From Roseburia hominis (GTDB taxonomy: Bacteria > Bacillota > Clostridia > Lachnospirales > Lachnospiraceae): 64,000 nucleotides of DNA. A program made the translations under genes and the position numbers. Position 1 is the first letter of the stretch. Each line of letters begins with the position of its first letter. The notes beneath the pieces are model-generated. The model did not search any database. It was not told the origin of the DNA and was given only the letters and a program-made list of their open reading frames with translations. Of this stretch, positions 8,366 through 17,614 are shown piece after piece. The stretch spans positions 1 to 64,000 of the forward strand of contig NZ_JADYUI010000008.1 in assembly GCF_021531695.1 (NCBI RefSeq). The letters run 5' to 3'.

Positions 8366-9544
8366 ATGTCAGATGACAAAAGAAATTTAGAAACCATTCC
8401 AACCGGCAGCCTTGGTCTTATCCCCTTAGAAAGCTGCAAAGAGCTTGGCGAGAAGGTGGACGCTTATCTTGTAAAATGGAGAGAAGAAAGGCACAATGAA
8501 CACAAAGGCAGTATTGCTTTCAAAGGTTATGAAAGCGATTCTTACGTTGTCAACGTAAGCGTACCTCGTTTTGGTACCGGTGAAGCCAAATGTGTAATCA
8601 AACAGTCTGTGCGCGGCTATGATCTCTTTCTCTTAGTTGACGTCACAAACTACAATCTGACTTATACTGTATGTGGTCATGAAAATCATATGTCCCCGGA
8701 TGACCACTATCAGGATTTGAAACGTGTCATTGCTGCAGTCGGTGGAAAAGCAAAAAGAATCACTGTTATCATGCCATTCTTATATGAAAGCAGACAGCAC
8801 AAACGTACTTCCAGAGAATCTTTAGACTGTGCAATTGCCCTTCAGGAATTGATTGCTATGGGTGTTGACAATATCATCACTTTTGATGCACACGATCCTC
8901 GTGTTCAGAATGCTATTCCTCTGAATGGTTTTGAAACGGTACAACCTGCTTATCAGTTTGTAAAAGGTATTTTGGAAAATGTAAAAGATTTGCAGATCGA
9001 CAGTGAACACATGATGGTCATAAGCCCGGATGAAGGAGGTACCGGACGTGCTATTTACCTTGCAAATGTGCTTGGTCTCGATATGGGTATGTTCTACAAA
9101 CGCCGTGATTACAGTAAAATCGTAGATGGACGTAATCCAATTGTTGCACATGAATTTTTAGGTTCTTCTGTAGAAGGAAAAGATGTATTTATCGTAGATG
9201 ATATGATTTCTTCCGGCGAAAGTATGATTGATGTTGCAACAGAATTAAAGAAAAGAAAAGCAAATCGTATTTTCGTAATTTCTACCTTCGGTTTATTTAC
9301 AAATGGTTTACAGAAATTTGATGAGGCTGTAGAACAGGGCATCATTTATAAAGTGGTTACTACAAACCTTACTTACCAGACGCCGGAATTATTATCCAAA
9401 CCATACTATATCAGTTGTGATATGAGTAAATATATCGCTTACATTATTGATACTTTAAATCATGATACCTCCATCAGCGATTTACTCGATCCATATGACA
9501 GAATCCAAAGACTTGTAGCGAAATATAAAGCCGGAAAATTATAA
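8366..9544 (+). CDS. prs: Ribose-phosphate pyrophosphokinase, long form
   Basis: The product is 392 aa from the ATG that follows GGAGG at 8353-8357. An in-frame ATG at 8351 overlaps that ribosome binding site and is rejected. PRPP synthetase features include TFDAHDP, SPDEGGTGRA, the catalytic-loop KRR and the PRPP-binding FIVDDMISSGESMIDVA. The enzyme makes PRPP from ribose-5-phosphate and ATP for nucleotide, His and Trp synthesis. It is about 70 residues longer than the classic 315-aa enzyme, with an N-terminal extension and insertions. I recall such long versions from Clostridia. It ends the dnaD-dnaI unit with a strong terminator. Confidence 0.92.
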   Translation: MSDDKRNLETIPTGSLGLIPLESCKELGEKVDAYLVKWREERHNEHKGSIAFKGYESDSYVVNVSVPRFGTGEAKCVIKQSVRGYDLFLLVDVTNYNLTYTVCGHENHMSPDDHYQDLKRVIAAVGGKAKRITVIMPFLYESRQHKRTSRESLDCAIALQELIAMGVDNIITFDAHDPRVQNAIPLNGFETVQPAYQFVKGILENVKDLQIDSEHMMVISPDEGGTGRAIYLANVLGLDMGMFYKRRDYSKIVDGRNPIVAHEFLGSSVEGKDVFIVDDMISSGESMIDVATELKKRKANRIFVISTFGLFTNGLQKFDEAVEQGIIYKVVTTNLTYQTPELLSKPYYISCDMSKYIAYIIDTLNHDTSISDLLDPYDRIQRLVAKYKAGKL

Positions 9545-9564
9545 ATTATATTTCCTATCCAGCA

Positions 9565-9598
9565 AAAAACCGCTTTCCCGATTGGGAAAGCGGTTTTT
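9565..9598 (+). terminator. Bidirectional intrinsic terminator
   Basis: The hairpin has perfect 15-nt arms, AAAAACCGCTTTCCC and GGGAAAGCGGTTTTT, with a four-base loop. Both strands end in a U-run, so it serves prs on the plus strand and the facing DUF6465 gene on the minus strand. Confidence 0.92.
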
Positions 9599-9617
9599 AT
9601 CGTCTCTTTGTCAAATC

Positions 9618-10181
9618 TTAAAATAAGGAAACACTTCCGGCATACTTCTGATTAATAACATAATATGCTGCATTTTCTTCTGGTTTTAAATAAACCTGAA
9701 GTGTTTTTATTGAGCCTGCTCTATGTCCTTCTGCAACATACGCAGCTTTAATATTTTCAATGATATCCTTCTGATTTGCTTCTCTTCCGGTATACTGAAC
9801 ATAGATTTCCGGAACCAAAGCTTCTTTCTCTGCTTTTTTAGTACTTGCAGTAACCTTGTCTGCCGTCTTCTTTGCGGCAGTTTTTACTGTTGTTTTCGCA
9901 TCCGTGGCTTTTTCACTTACTTTTGTTGCTACATCGCTAACCTTCTCACCGGCTTTTGCTACCACATCACTGACTTTCTCTTCGACTTTTGTTGTCGCAC
10001 CTGTCACAGTTTCGCTGGCTTTTGTCGCTGCATCATCCACTTTTTCAGAAATCTTTGTTTCAGCTGCTTTAACCGTATCTTTGACTTCTTCTTTTACGCT
10101 TTCAACCGGTTTTGCCTGTGCAGTTGTTCCGAACTGTACTGTCTGATTTGTGCTTTTTGTTGTTACTGACTTCTTTTTCAT
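9618..10181 (-). CDS. DUF6465-type protein with amphipathic repeat region
   Basis: The 187-aa protein has a long low-complexity N-terminal part (about residues 20-120) of degenerate 11-15-residue Val/Lys/Ala/Thr/Glu repeats of the form KVxEKVxDVATK. This is predicted to be a long amphipathic helix resembling phasin or apolipoprotein repeats. A compact C-terminal domain of about 65 residues follows, starting PEIYVQYTGREANQKDI. That end matches what I know as DUF6465 in Lachnospiraceae, function unknown. The start has a GGGAGG site. It precedes the HPr-like gene by 20 bp in transcription order from the right, so the two may share a transcript. Confidence 0.8.
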   Translation of the reverse strand: MKKKSVTTKSTNQTVQFGTTAQAKPVESVKEEVKDTVKAAETKISEKVDDAATKASETVTGATTKVEEKVSDVVAKAGEKVSDVATKVSEKATDAKTTVKTAAKKTADKVTASTKKAEKEALVPEIYVQYTGREANQKDIIENIKAAYVAEGHRAGSIKTLQVYLKPEENAAYYVINQKYAGSVSLF

Positions 10182-10201
10182 GTAAAATCCCTCCCATTAT
10201 A

Positions 10202-10456
10202 CTATTCACAAGTTAAAAATTTCTCCATTGTCTGTAAAGCTTCTTCTTCATCATCACCATTTGCAACAATGTCAACAGACATTCCCACAGTTGGGTTAAA
10301 TGCCATAATCCCCATAATACTTTTGGCATTTATTTTTCGGTTATTGCTTTCCAAAATAATCTCGCTGTCAAAGCAACATGCAACCTGTACTAACTCAGCA
10401 ATCGGATTATCATGCTTTTTTGAAACATCTGACACAACTACTTTTTTTCTACTCAT
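10202..10456 (-). CDS. HPr-like phosphocarrier protein, atypical active site
   Basis: This 84-aa protein aligns across the length of HPr. His15 is present in the motif KKHDNPIAE and Ser46 in INAKSIMGIMA, the sites phosphorylated by enzyme I and HPr kinase respectively in PTS control. The normally conserved Arg17 next to His15 (canonical HARPA) is Asn here, so phosphotransfer may be altered. It may be a regulatory paralogue, by analogy with Crh, but unlike Crh it keeps the histidine. No PTS genes lie nearby. Confidence 0.88.
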   Translation of the reverse strand: MSRKKVVVSDVSKKHDNPIAELVQVACCFDSEIILESNNRKINAKSIMGIMAFNPTVGMSVDIVANGDDEEEALQTMEKFLTCE

Positions 10457-10587
10457 GTTTTTCCCTCTTCCTTATGTTCTAGTACAAACTATAATATACC
10501 TTAGTAGTCATAAATTTACAATAGATTTCGCCAAAATCTGTCACTTTAAACGAAAACGGAACTCTTTTGTATGAATTTTTATACAAT

Positions 10588-11991
10588 TTAATGATGCTTT
10601 TTTGCGTCAATCTCCGGCTGAAATTCTTCAACATCTTTTGCAATTTCGCCGCTTAAAACCAGAAGGCAGATTAAATTTGGAATCGCCATAAGGGCATTGG
10701 CAATGTCTGAAAAATCCCAGACAATGTTGAGTGCAGTCGTTGCACCAACAAATGCAATCAAAGAAAATACCACACGATAAATCATATTATATTTCGGTGA
10801 ATCAAATAAATATTCAAACGCTTTTTCACCATGATATTCCCAGCCTAAAATCGTTGAAAAAGCAAACAGTGCAATACCGATACATACAATCACAGCACCG
10901 GCTTCTCCCAGCACTGTACGAAATGCTGCCATGGTAAGATTGACACCGGTATATAATTCTCCGGTTGCCGGGTCTATGGTTCCCAATGCCCCGGAGCTTG
11001 CAATACAAAGCCCCGTTATGGTACAGACAACAATCGTATCCCAGAATGTTCCTGTCATATTTATGTATCCCTGACGCACCGGATTATCTGTAGTTGCTGA
11101 TGCTGCAGTAATTGCTGCAGAACCCATACCTGCTTCATTTGAAAAACAGCCTCTTGCCACTCCATAATGCATTGCATTCATCATTGCAGCCGTAATCGAA
11201 CCACACAATCCCCCTCCAACTGCTTTTACGCTAAATGCCATTTTAAAAATCATTGCAATTCCTGCCGGAAGATTTGTAATATTCCCAAGAATTACAATAA
11301 TTCCTCCAATCACATAAAAAATTGCCATTAATGGCACTACGACAGAAGAAACTTTTGAAATGCTCTTAATACCACCTACAATAATAATCAATGCAAGTAC
11401 TGTAATAATTAGACCAGTTATCCACGTCGGAACATGAAAAGTTGTCTCCAATGCAGACGAGATTGAATTTGCCTGTGTCAGATTTCCAATTCCAAACGAT
11501 GCAATTACCGCAAACAATGCAAACAAAAATCCAAGAACCGCTCCTACTTTTTTGTTTTTAAATCCTCTCTTCATTGTATACATCGGTCCACCGGTCATCT
11601 CACCATGTTCATTGACTTCGCGATATTTTACTGCGAGCATACATTCACTGAATTTTGTTGTAAGTCCAAAAAATGCAGATATCTCCATCCATATCAACGC
11701 GCCCGGTCCTCCGGAAACCATAGCGGTAGCTACACCAACAATGTTACCGGTTCCTATGGTCGCTGCAAGTGCAGTTGTTAAAGCTGCAAATGGTGATACA
11801 TCTCCATCTCCCCGCTTTTTTGTTCTTGCCTCTTTACTCAAAGTACTTTTTAATGCATAACCGAGATTTCTCCATGGACGAAATTTCAGTCTTACCGTCA
11901 AAAAGACTCCGGTTCCAACCAGAAGTACCAGCATCACCGGTCCCCACACAAAGTCATCAATTACTGCCAAAACATCTTCTAACATTTCCAT
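10588..11991 (-). CDS. Sodium/alanine (glycine) symporter, AGCS family
   Basis: The 467-aa membrane protein has around ten or eleven hydrophobic segments and AGCS signatures: PFAALTTALAATIGTGNIVGVATA, GGPGALIWMEISAFFG, MTGGPMYTMKRGF and ARGCFSNEAGMGSAAITAA. It takes up alanine or glycine with Na+. The start at 11991 has an AGGAGG eight bases upstream. The upstream Met at 12027 has none and is rejected. The C-terminus (EEFQPEIDAKKHH) is cytoplasmic. It forms a single-gene unit 24 bp downstream of the 841-aa gene. Confidence 0.95.
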   Translation of the reverse strand: MEMLEDVLAVIDDFVWGPVMLVLLVGTGVFLTVRLKFRPWRNLGYALKSTLSKEARTKKRGDGDVSPFAALTTALAATIGTGNIVGVATAMVSGGPGALIWMEISAFFGLTTKFSECMLAVKYREVNEHGEMTGGPMYTMKRGFKNKKVGAVLGFLFALFAVIASFGIGNLTQANSISSALETTFHVPTWITGLIITVLALIIIVGGIKSISKVSSVVVPLMAIFYVIGGIIVILGNITNLPAGIAMIFKMAFSVKAVGGGLCGSITAAMMNAMHYGVARGCFSNEAGMGSAAITAASATTDNPVRQGYINMTGTFWDTIVVCTITGLCIASSGALGTIDPATGELYTGVNLTMAAFRTVLGEAGAVIVCIGIALFAFSTILGWEYHGEKAFEYLFDSPKYNMIYRVVFSLIAFVGATTALNIVWDFSDIANALMAIPNLICLLVLSGEIAKDVEEFQPEIDAKKHH

Positions 11992-12051
11992 ATGAAACGC
12001 CTCCTTTTGCCTTATCTTTTGTATCATTATTCTATATCTATTCCTTTTTTA

Positions 12052-14577
12052 CTATTCCAGATAGGTAAAAAAGGTATCCCCTGCCTGTAAAAACAATTCA
12101 TTTGCGCTTTCCATACTCATTGTTTTATTACTGCCACCTGCCGGATCATAAAAGGTAATATTATTGGCATCATAACCGGTAATCAATACGGCATCATTTT
12201 CCCCCGTCATTGCAAAAACCGGATTTCCATTACTAATGTAGTACAACAGTTCTTCTATTTCACATCCGCTCAAATCCAGAATCGTACATTCCTGCATGGT
12301 ATCTTCTAGAACTTCCTTTGGAGTGTCACCACTATCCAATAACTCCTGTACATTTAAATTAATATCTTTTCTATTCAAAATTGCACTAATGCATTTTGCA
12401 ATGGCACTTCCATTTGCATCAGCTTCTCCCACCGTAACCGGAATCGGATTACAGCTCGTCTTTCTTGCTCTTTTCCAGATATAGCGCTGTCCATTTCCAA
12501 TCACGACGCCCATCTCTTCATTGGCTCTTCCTATTGCTTCTACAATACTGTAAGTTGCATCGCTCACCTGTCCCTTGCTGTAAACATAATATTTCTCACC
12601 AGGTACCGGAAGCTCAATCGTTACATTCCTGTCCTCTTCTAAGACAATCTGTTTCGGTGTCAAAAGTTTTGGTGACGTATCCTTAATTTCTTCCGCAAGC
12701 GCTAACTGATACTCTGTTTCTTTCACCTCTGTATTAGTACTGTGAACTTCAACTATCTTAAGAGAATCACCTTCCCGATTCATAATTGTATCCGAATCTG
12801 CCTGCACATATGCTGTGCCATTAAAAGTCATACGGTCAAGATATATCGTGTAATCTGAGATTCGCACGTCTGAAACAAAATACCCTTCCTTTTGATATTC
12901 CTTTAACATGATATGAGCTGCGTCATTCATATCCACAATGCATACTTTATACATAGGAAATGTGGTCTTTCCGGCTGCATCCATTGAAATTTCTCCCGTT
13001 CTGGCAAGTCCATAAATAAAATCCCCCTGCATAAAGCCCAAAGGACGGATACATTCTCCGGCTCCGGCTTCAATGGTATAATCACTTCCATCCGAAAAAT
13101 CTATGACATGAAGTTTTGTTGCCGCATTATGATCTTTTCCCTCAATATATGCAATATATTGATCGGTATCCGAAATAGCATAAGAGTCCGCATCTAAGTC
13201 TGTCACCATTTCATTTACTTCCCGGGTCAACAAATCAATTTTATATACCGTTCCTTCTATCATAATGTAAAGCTGCTGATCCTCATTTTCAAAAATCAAT
13301 TGCCCAACATTCGATTTCATAACCTGATATGACTGATTAAAAGGAAGAAATGCCTCTTCTTCTACCGTATTTGCCACACTATCATAATGATAAATACCAA
13401 CGCCTACCTGTCCCTCATGAATACCACGATTCATATATCCATACACCGCAAAATTGATACTTCCCAATTCGTCAATGCTAATAATTTTTATATCATGCTC
13501 TTTATAATTCTCTCTTGCATCAATTCCTTCAAATCCACGAAAACTAAATACTTTTGACAATTTACTGTTATTTTCATCATAACTCCAAAGCTCACCTTCC
13601 TGCACAAAGCAGACCACAGAACCTTTTTCATTTGTTTTATATTCAATGTCTCCGGAGCGGATTCCAAGCTGAATATAATTGTCATAAAAGCTGTCGTTTT
13701 CTCCACGAAACAGCTGATTCATAGTTCTCTCAAAATTCAAAAGATAAATACGGGAACTGGTATAGCGAATCCGGTAATATTCCTCTACATTATAATATTC
13801 TATCTCACCATTATTTCCGGTTGATGTCATAACATAATCCAACGTAATAACATTGTAAGAATTCTGCATTTCTTTTACAGATGCAACCGGCTCCGATAAA
13901 CGTGTTCCATTAAATTGATTCCATGTAACCTGATTTAAAGTCGAATGAATTGATACTTCATGAAGCGTAGAATTGTCCGATGATGCATTTGGCTCCATAT
14001 AAGTTGCCAATGCTTCTGACTGGGATTTATCAAACGTCTTCTCATGAAAATCAAGTGCAAATGAAACACATGCTGCTACATCATCACTATCCTCTTTTAA
14101 AATTCTGGTATAGTAATAATAGATATTATCTTTATTTGTTAATTCAATAATTAGATTATATTCCTGTCCTTCTTTTATCAAATTCTGGATTGGAATCTCT
14201 ATGGAAATTTTTCCACCCTCTTCTTTATAGTTCGTAATATCAGAATCCGCGATTAAATCTTTTCCATCAATACTTCTGATTTTATATGAAATTGCATCAA
14301 TTTCCATCCCATAAGTCTGAATGTCTGCCGGAATTTCCATTGTATCTCCAACCGGCGTGATCGTATCTCTCATATACGAAGCATCCATCTGTACGGTATA
14401 ACCGTGCAGTTCATTTACTTTTGTATCTCCAATATATAAGTGCATCATCGGCAAAGTGGCGTCCTCCATCTCTGTCGTTAAATCTTCGTTTGTATGATTC
14501 GTAATAAAGCTGAAAGTGAACAACGCTGCAAAAAATAAAAGAATTAAAACCGTTGTCTTTATTACTCCTTTTTTCAT
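12052..14577 (-). CDS. Membrane-anchored extracellular protein with degenerate C39-like C-terminal domain
   Basis: This 841-aa protein starts MKKGVIKTTVLILLFFAALFTFSF, an uncleaved signal anchor or signal peptide. The long middle region (about 150-640) is beta-rich with Tyr/Asp-containing repeats suggesting a propeller or sensor domain (for example TYKIDLLTREV, DTDQYIAYIEGKDH). The last 150 residues resemble a peptidase C39/papain-like fold: GNPVFAMTGENDAVLITGYD followed by YDPAGGSNKTMS. The expected catalytic Cys is replaced (ANGSAIAKCISAIL where CGPTS-type is usual), and the His before the VLITGYD strand is Asp or Asn. I infer a non-catalytic peptide- or wall-binding role. Substrate and partner are unknown. 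Confidence 0.7.
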   Translation of the reverse strand: MKKGVIKTTVLILLFFAALFTFSFITNHTNEDLTTEMEDATLPMMHLYIGDTKVNELHGYTVQMDASYMRDTITPVGDTMEIPADIQTYGMEIDAISYKIRSIDGKDLIADSDITNYKEEGGKISIEIPIQNLIKEGQEYNLIIELTNKDNIYYYYTRILKEDSDDVAACVSFALDFHEKTFDKSQSEALATYMEPNASSDNSTLHEVSIHSTLNQVTWNQFNGTRLSEPVASVKEMQNSYNVITLDYVMTSTGNNGEIEYYNVEEYYRIRYTSSRIYLLNFERTMNQLFRGENDSFYDNYIQLGIRSGDIEYKTNEKGSVVCFVQEGELWSYDENNSKLSKVFSFRGFEGIDARENYKEHDIKIISIDELGSINFAVYGYMNRGIHEGQVGVGIYHYDSVANTVEEEAFLPFNQSYQVMKSNVGQLIFENEDQQLYIMIEGTVYKIDLLTREVNEMVTDLDADSYAISDTDQYIAYIEGKDHNAATKLHVIDFSDGSDYTIEAGAGECIRPLGFMQGDFIYGLARTGEISMDAAGKTTFPMYKVCIVDMNDAAHIMLKEYQKEGYFVSDVRISDYTIYLDRMTFNGTAYVQADSDTIMNREGDSLKIVEVHSTNTEVKETEYQLALAEEIKDTSPKLLTPKQIVLEEDRNVTIELPVPGEKYYVYSKGQVSDATYSIVEAIGRANEEMGVVIGNGQRYIWKRARKTSCNPIPVTVGEADANGSAIAKCISAILNRKDINLNVQELLDSGDTPKEVLEDTMQECTILDLSGCEIEELLYYISNGNPVFAMTGENDAVLITGYDANNITFYDPAGGSNKTMSMESANELFLQAGDTFFTYLE

Positions 14578-14699
14578 GGGCGTACCCCTCTCTATCCATT
14601 TTATGTTCCGGCTTTTTCGGCAGGAAACATCACATGAAATATATTTTACGTTTTTTTTTTCAAAATCACAAGTACTTCTTGGGATTTTGAAGTAAAGAT

Positions 14700-14756
14700 G
14701 TAACAGTTCAGCCCACGCTTATTGGCACATGATAACAGTTATGACTGAACTGTTAC
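14700..14756. repeat. Short terminal-inverted-repeat element, family 1 (57-bp copy)
   Basis: GTAACAGTTCAG at 14700-14711 is a perfect inverted match to CTGAACTGTTAC at 14745-14756, with an inner ATAACAGTTAT. The same termini bound longer copies at 52865-53028 and 63311-63476. There is no coding potential. It sits between the promoter side of the 841-aa gene and the terminator of the next unit. Confidence 0.75.
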
Positions 14757-14770
14757 GTAAAGATAAAACC

Positions 14771-14818
14771 GGGGGCCGACGCTTCTACGACTCTCACATC
14801 GTTCCTGCATCAGCCCCC
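14771..14818 (-). terminator. Intrinsic terminator of the 15.3-14.8 kb unit
   Basis: Arms GGGGGC (14771-14776) and GCCCCC (14813-14818) have further pairing inside. On the minus strand they are followed by GGTTTTATC. It lies 13 bp after the stop of the 141-aa gene. Confidence 0.7.
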
Positions 14819-14830
14819 ATGTTCTGTTTT

Positions 14831-15256
14831 TTACCACCATCTGCGACAACGATTGTGTCTGCAACGCCTTCTAAACATCTCATCAAACAATAAAACCTGC
14901 ACCAAATCCATTCCCGGTCGACGACGATGTGATGGTGGTGGATACATTTCCGGTCTTCGTCTTCTGGTTTCTTCCGTTTCCATTTCGGCAGCATCCATCG
15001 GATAAACCCTGTCATAAATCTCATCACACAGCTTTTTTAACATGACACGATCGGGATATTCATCAAACATAAGGCTTCCGTCATATTCCATCTTGTCACA
15101 TTCTTCTTCCACAATCTGTTGGATTTTTCTTGCTTCCTTCGGATACAGTTCCTTCATCCTGTCTTTATCCTTTTCGTAATCCATCTCCGTCAGATATACA
15201 TTCTGCATCGGATACACCATATAAAAAGGCATTTTATATCCACCGTAATAATCCAT
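14831..15256 (-). CDS. Conserved-looking hypothetical protein, Arg-rich C-terminus
   Basis: I chose the ATG at 15256, preceded by AGGAG. A TTG five codons upstream overlaps that site. The 141-aa product begins MDYYGGYKMPFYMVYPMQ, followed by an acidic helical segment (TEMDYEKDKDRMKELYPKEARKIQQ and EECDKMEYDGSLMFDEYPDR). It ends in a basic tail with several RRR clusters and Trp-Trp. There is no signal peptide or membrane span. I recall similar acidic YPMQNVYLTE proteins in Lachnospiraceae but know no function. It may be co-transcribed with the upstream patatin gene (64-bp gap). Confidence 0.75.
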   Translation of the reverse strand: MDYYGGYKMPFYMVYPMQNVYLTEMDYEKDKDRMKELYPKEARKIQQIVEEECDKMEYDGSLMFDEYPDRVMLKKLCDEIYDRVYPMDAAEMETEETRRRRPEMYPPPSHRRRPGMDLVQVLLFDEMFRRRCRHNRCRRWW

Positions 15257-15320
15257 CTTCTGCTCCTGCAATAGGTTTCTCTATATACTATATGCCGGAT
15301 TTTCTGTTCTGACAGTGAAA

Positions 15321-16616
15321 CTACAGACATACAAATAAAAATGCTGCAGCAAGCAGTTCTTTTGGTAAAATCGTAAGACAACCTGCTTTTTCATAACTAT
15401 CGATTTTTTCTTCCTTCAATGCAAAATAAATGCAGGAAGTGATATATGCACTGTCCTTATTCAGACTCCAGTCTGTGAGCTTTACCAGAATACTATGCTT
15501 ATTCTTCTTCACAAAAAGGTCTGCTCCATCACACAATTCTTTTGCAAGAATTTTACCACGCAGTTTCTTGATAAAATCAGAAAATTCATACACTTCCCGC
15601 TTATCCAAAGCAAACACTTCACCTGCAAGTTCTGCCCCCCGGATAAAATAATCTTCCTTCGTTCGCCTTCCTTCTCCAAGATGTGCTTCAAGCTCTCCAA
15701 AAGCATTCTTCATGTCTCCCGGCTTTGCTAATTTTTTCAGGCTGTTTTCCGAACAAACTGCCTCTGCCTTTGCAATCAGTGAAGAAAATTTTTCTATCTT
15801 TGCTTTCCAGTAAAATGCATGAAATTTTGTGAAAGTATATAAAAATCCTTTGTATTTTCCAAACATTTTCATGGCATCACAATATCCCATCTGCATATTA
15901 TCCAGTAACAGTTGATGATCAAAATTCATCATGGTACCAAGAGAACTGCTTGGTTTTATATAAGTCACATATGGTCTGTTTACATAATTTGGATGTGCCG
16001 GACTATTTCTAAGATCGACAGCAATCACTTCATCCGCACCCATCTTAAACGCAAAATCAATCGGAAGATTATCATAATAGCATCCATCCAGATAGGTTTC
16101 CGTCCCGATTTTATGCATGGGAAACAATGGAAAAATTGCAGAAGATGCCAGAATGTATTCCTTTAACATTCCTCTCGGGATATCTTTTTTTGCAAGTTCA
16201 ATTCCTTTTAAAGAAGGGAACTGTACCGTCACAAGCCCATAGTCGATATCAGAATCCATCACCGCCTGCTCATCAATCATGCGATCTACAAATTCCGTAT
16301 AGGGAGAGATATCTGCTCCTTTATTTTTCACATATTTTTTCAGAAAAGGACGAATCGCCTGCTTTTGCTCTAAGATTCCCTCCAACGTCTCTGTCAGATT
16401 GATACCGTCCTCCATCATATCTGCCATGGTTATCGTGTTCCATAGCTCATATGCCTCGTCATATTGTTTTGTCACCATAAAAGCTCCATTGATAGAACCA
16501 ATGGAAGTCCCGGTAACGATCTGGTAATCTATATCCTTTTCCAGTAAAGCCTTCCAGACTCCTACTTCATAAGAGCCTTTTGTACCGCCCCCGCTTAATG
16601 CAATCGCCCGTTTCAT
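15321..16616 (-). CDS. Patatin-like phospholipase (RssA-type)
   Basis: The 431-aa protein has the full patatin set near the N-terminus: oxyanion loop SGGGTKGSYEVGVW (residues 8-21), nucleophile elbow GTSIGSINGAF (Ser near 41) and the dyad Asp in YLDGCYYDNLPID (near 173). It is expected to hydrolyse acyl esters of phospholipids or related lipids in the cytoplasm or at the inner face of the membrane. No signal peptide is seen. The C-terminal 200 residues are helical and unassigned. The start follows GGCGGAGGCG. The end is unusually hydrophobic (LLAAAFLFVCL). Confidence 0.92.
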   Translation of the reverse strand: MKRAIALSGGGTKGSYEVGVWKALLEKDIDYQIVTGTSIGSINGAFMVTKQYDEAYELWNTITMADMMEDGINLTETLEGILEQKQAIRPFLKKYVKNKGADISPYTEFVDRMIDEQAVMDSDIDYGLVTVQFPSLKGIELAKKDIPRGMLKEYILASSAIFPLFPMHKIGTETYLDGCYYDNLPIDFAFKMGADEVIAVDLRNSPAHPNYVNRPYVTYIKPSSSLGTMMNFDHQLLLDNMQMGYCDAMKMFGKYKGFLYTFTKFHAFYWKAKIEKFSSLIAKAEAVCSENSLKKLAKPGDMKNAFGELEAHLGEGRRTKEDYFIRGAELAGEVFALDKREVYEFSDFIKKLRGKILAKELCDGADLFVKKNKHSILVKLTDWSLNKDSAYITSCIYFALKEEKIDSYEKAGCLTILPKELLAAAFLFVCL

Positions 16617-16641
16617 ACACGCCTCCGCCTTTTGTTTTCAT

Positions 16642-17499
16642 TTATATAATAAGTAACAACGTTCCTCCCACAATTGCAAGCAATCCGAAAAACGCTTTCG
16701 GTGTCAGTTTCTCATTCAAAAATATGGAAGAAAATGCAACCGTAATCACAATACTTAATTTATCAATCGGTACCACGATACTTGCCGGTCCCTCTTGCAA
16801 TGCCCTGTAATAACAAAGCCAGGATGCTCCGGTCGATACACCAGATAAGCAAATAAATATTCCATTGGCAAACGTAATCCGTGAGAACTCTTTCTGCTTG
16901 TGTGTCACAAAAACCACCAGCCATGCCATCACAAGCACTACACAGGTTCGAATTGCCGTACCAAGTGTAGAATCTACACCCCGGATACCGACTTTCCCCA
17001 AAATGGAAGTCAAACTTGCAAAAAGTGCCGACAATACTGCGAAAAAGAACCAACTCTTTCCTTTACTTCTGCCGGAAGAATCCTTCTTGGTAATCATAAG
17101 AAATGTTCCGGCCAAAATAAGTACCATGGCAAAAATCGTCTTCTTTGTTAAAGATTCATGCAGAAATATCACTGCCAGAATCATGGTGAGAACCGTACTG
17201 GATTTATCGATTGGTGTCACCTTATTGACATCACCGATCTGCAATGCTTTAAAATAGCAAAGCCAGGATGCTCCGGTCGACATTCCCGATAACACCAGAA
17301 AAAGCAGTGAATGTCTGTCAATCTGTGTAATTCCCTGACCGGAACCGGTGACACCCACCATCATCCATGAAAAAATCACAACTACAATCGTTCGAATCGC
17401 CGTAACCAGCGACGAATCTGTCTGTTTCATTCCCACTTTTGCCAAAATCGCTGTAATTCCGGCAAAAAAAGCAGAACCAAATGCAAATGTAATCCACAT
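16642..17499 (-). CDS. EamA/DMT-family transporter
   Basis: The 285-aa protein has ten hydrophobic segments arranged as two homologous halves. SGMSTGASWLCYFKALQIG with TPIDKSSTVLT in the first half is mirrored by SGVSTGASWLCYYRALQEG with VPIDKLSIVIT in the second. That is the duplicated EamA domain of drug/metabolite transporters. Substrate cannot be told. It is 25 bp upstream of the patatin gene in the same direction, so the two are probably co-transcribed. It is divergent from the MATE gene. Confidence 0.92.
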   Translation of the reverse strand: MWITFAFGSAFFAGITAILAKVGMKQTDSSLVTAIRTIVVVIFSWMMVGVTGSGQGITQIDRHSLLFLVLSGMSTGASWLCYFKALQIGDVNKVTPIDKSSTVLTMILAVIFLHESLTKKTIFAMVLILAGTFLMITKKDSSGRSKGKSWFFFAVLSALFASLTSILGKVGIRGVDSTLGTAIRTCVVLVMAWLVVFVTHKQKEFSRITFANGIFICLSGVSTGASWLCYYRALQEGPASIVVPIDKLSIVITVAFSSIFLNEKLTPKAFFGLLAIVGGTLLLII

Positions 17500-17554
17500 A
17501 TCAAATTCCTTCTTGTTCTTACATATTATAATGAATTTATCTTATCAAAAAAAC

Positions 17555-17583
17555 TTCAAAAAAGGAACAAAATATGCTATAAT
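17555..17583 (+). promoter_or_regulatory. Promoter of the MATE transporter gene
   Basis: TGC-TATAAT (-10 at 17578-17583, extended) has TTCAAA 17 bp upstream, 31 bp before the ATG. Confidence 0.55.
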
Positions 17584-17614
17584 TTTCAAAAATTTCTAGC
17601 AAAGGATTATTATT

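Noticed and set aside
9723-10169. Long plus-strand ORFs opposite the DUF6465 gene
   Set aside because: They are frame shadows of the Lys/Val/Glu repeat region and have the Cys/Phe or Val/Thr monotony expected from that.
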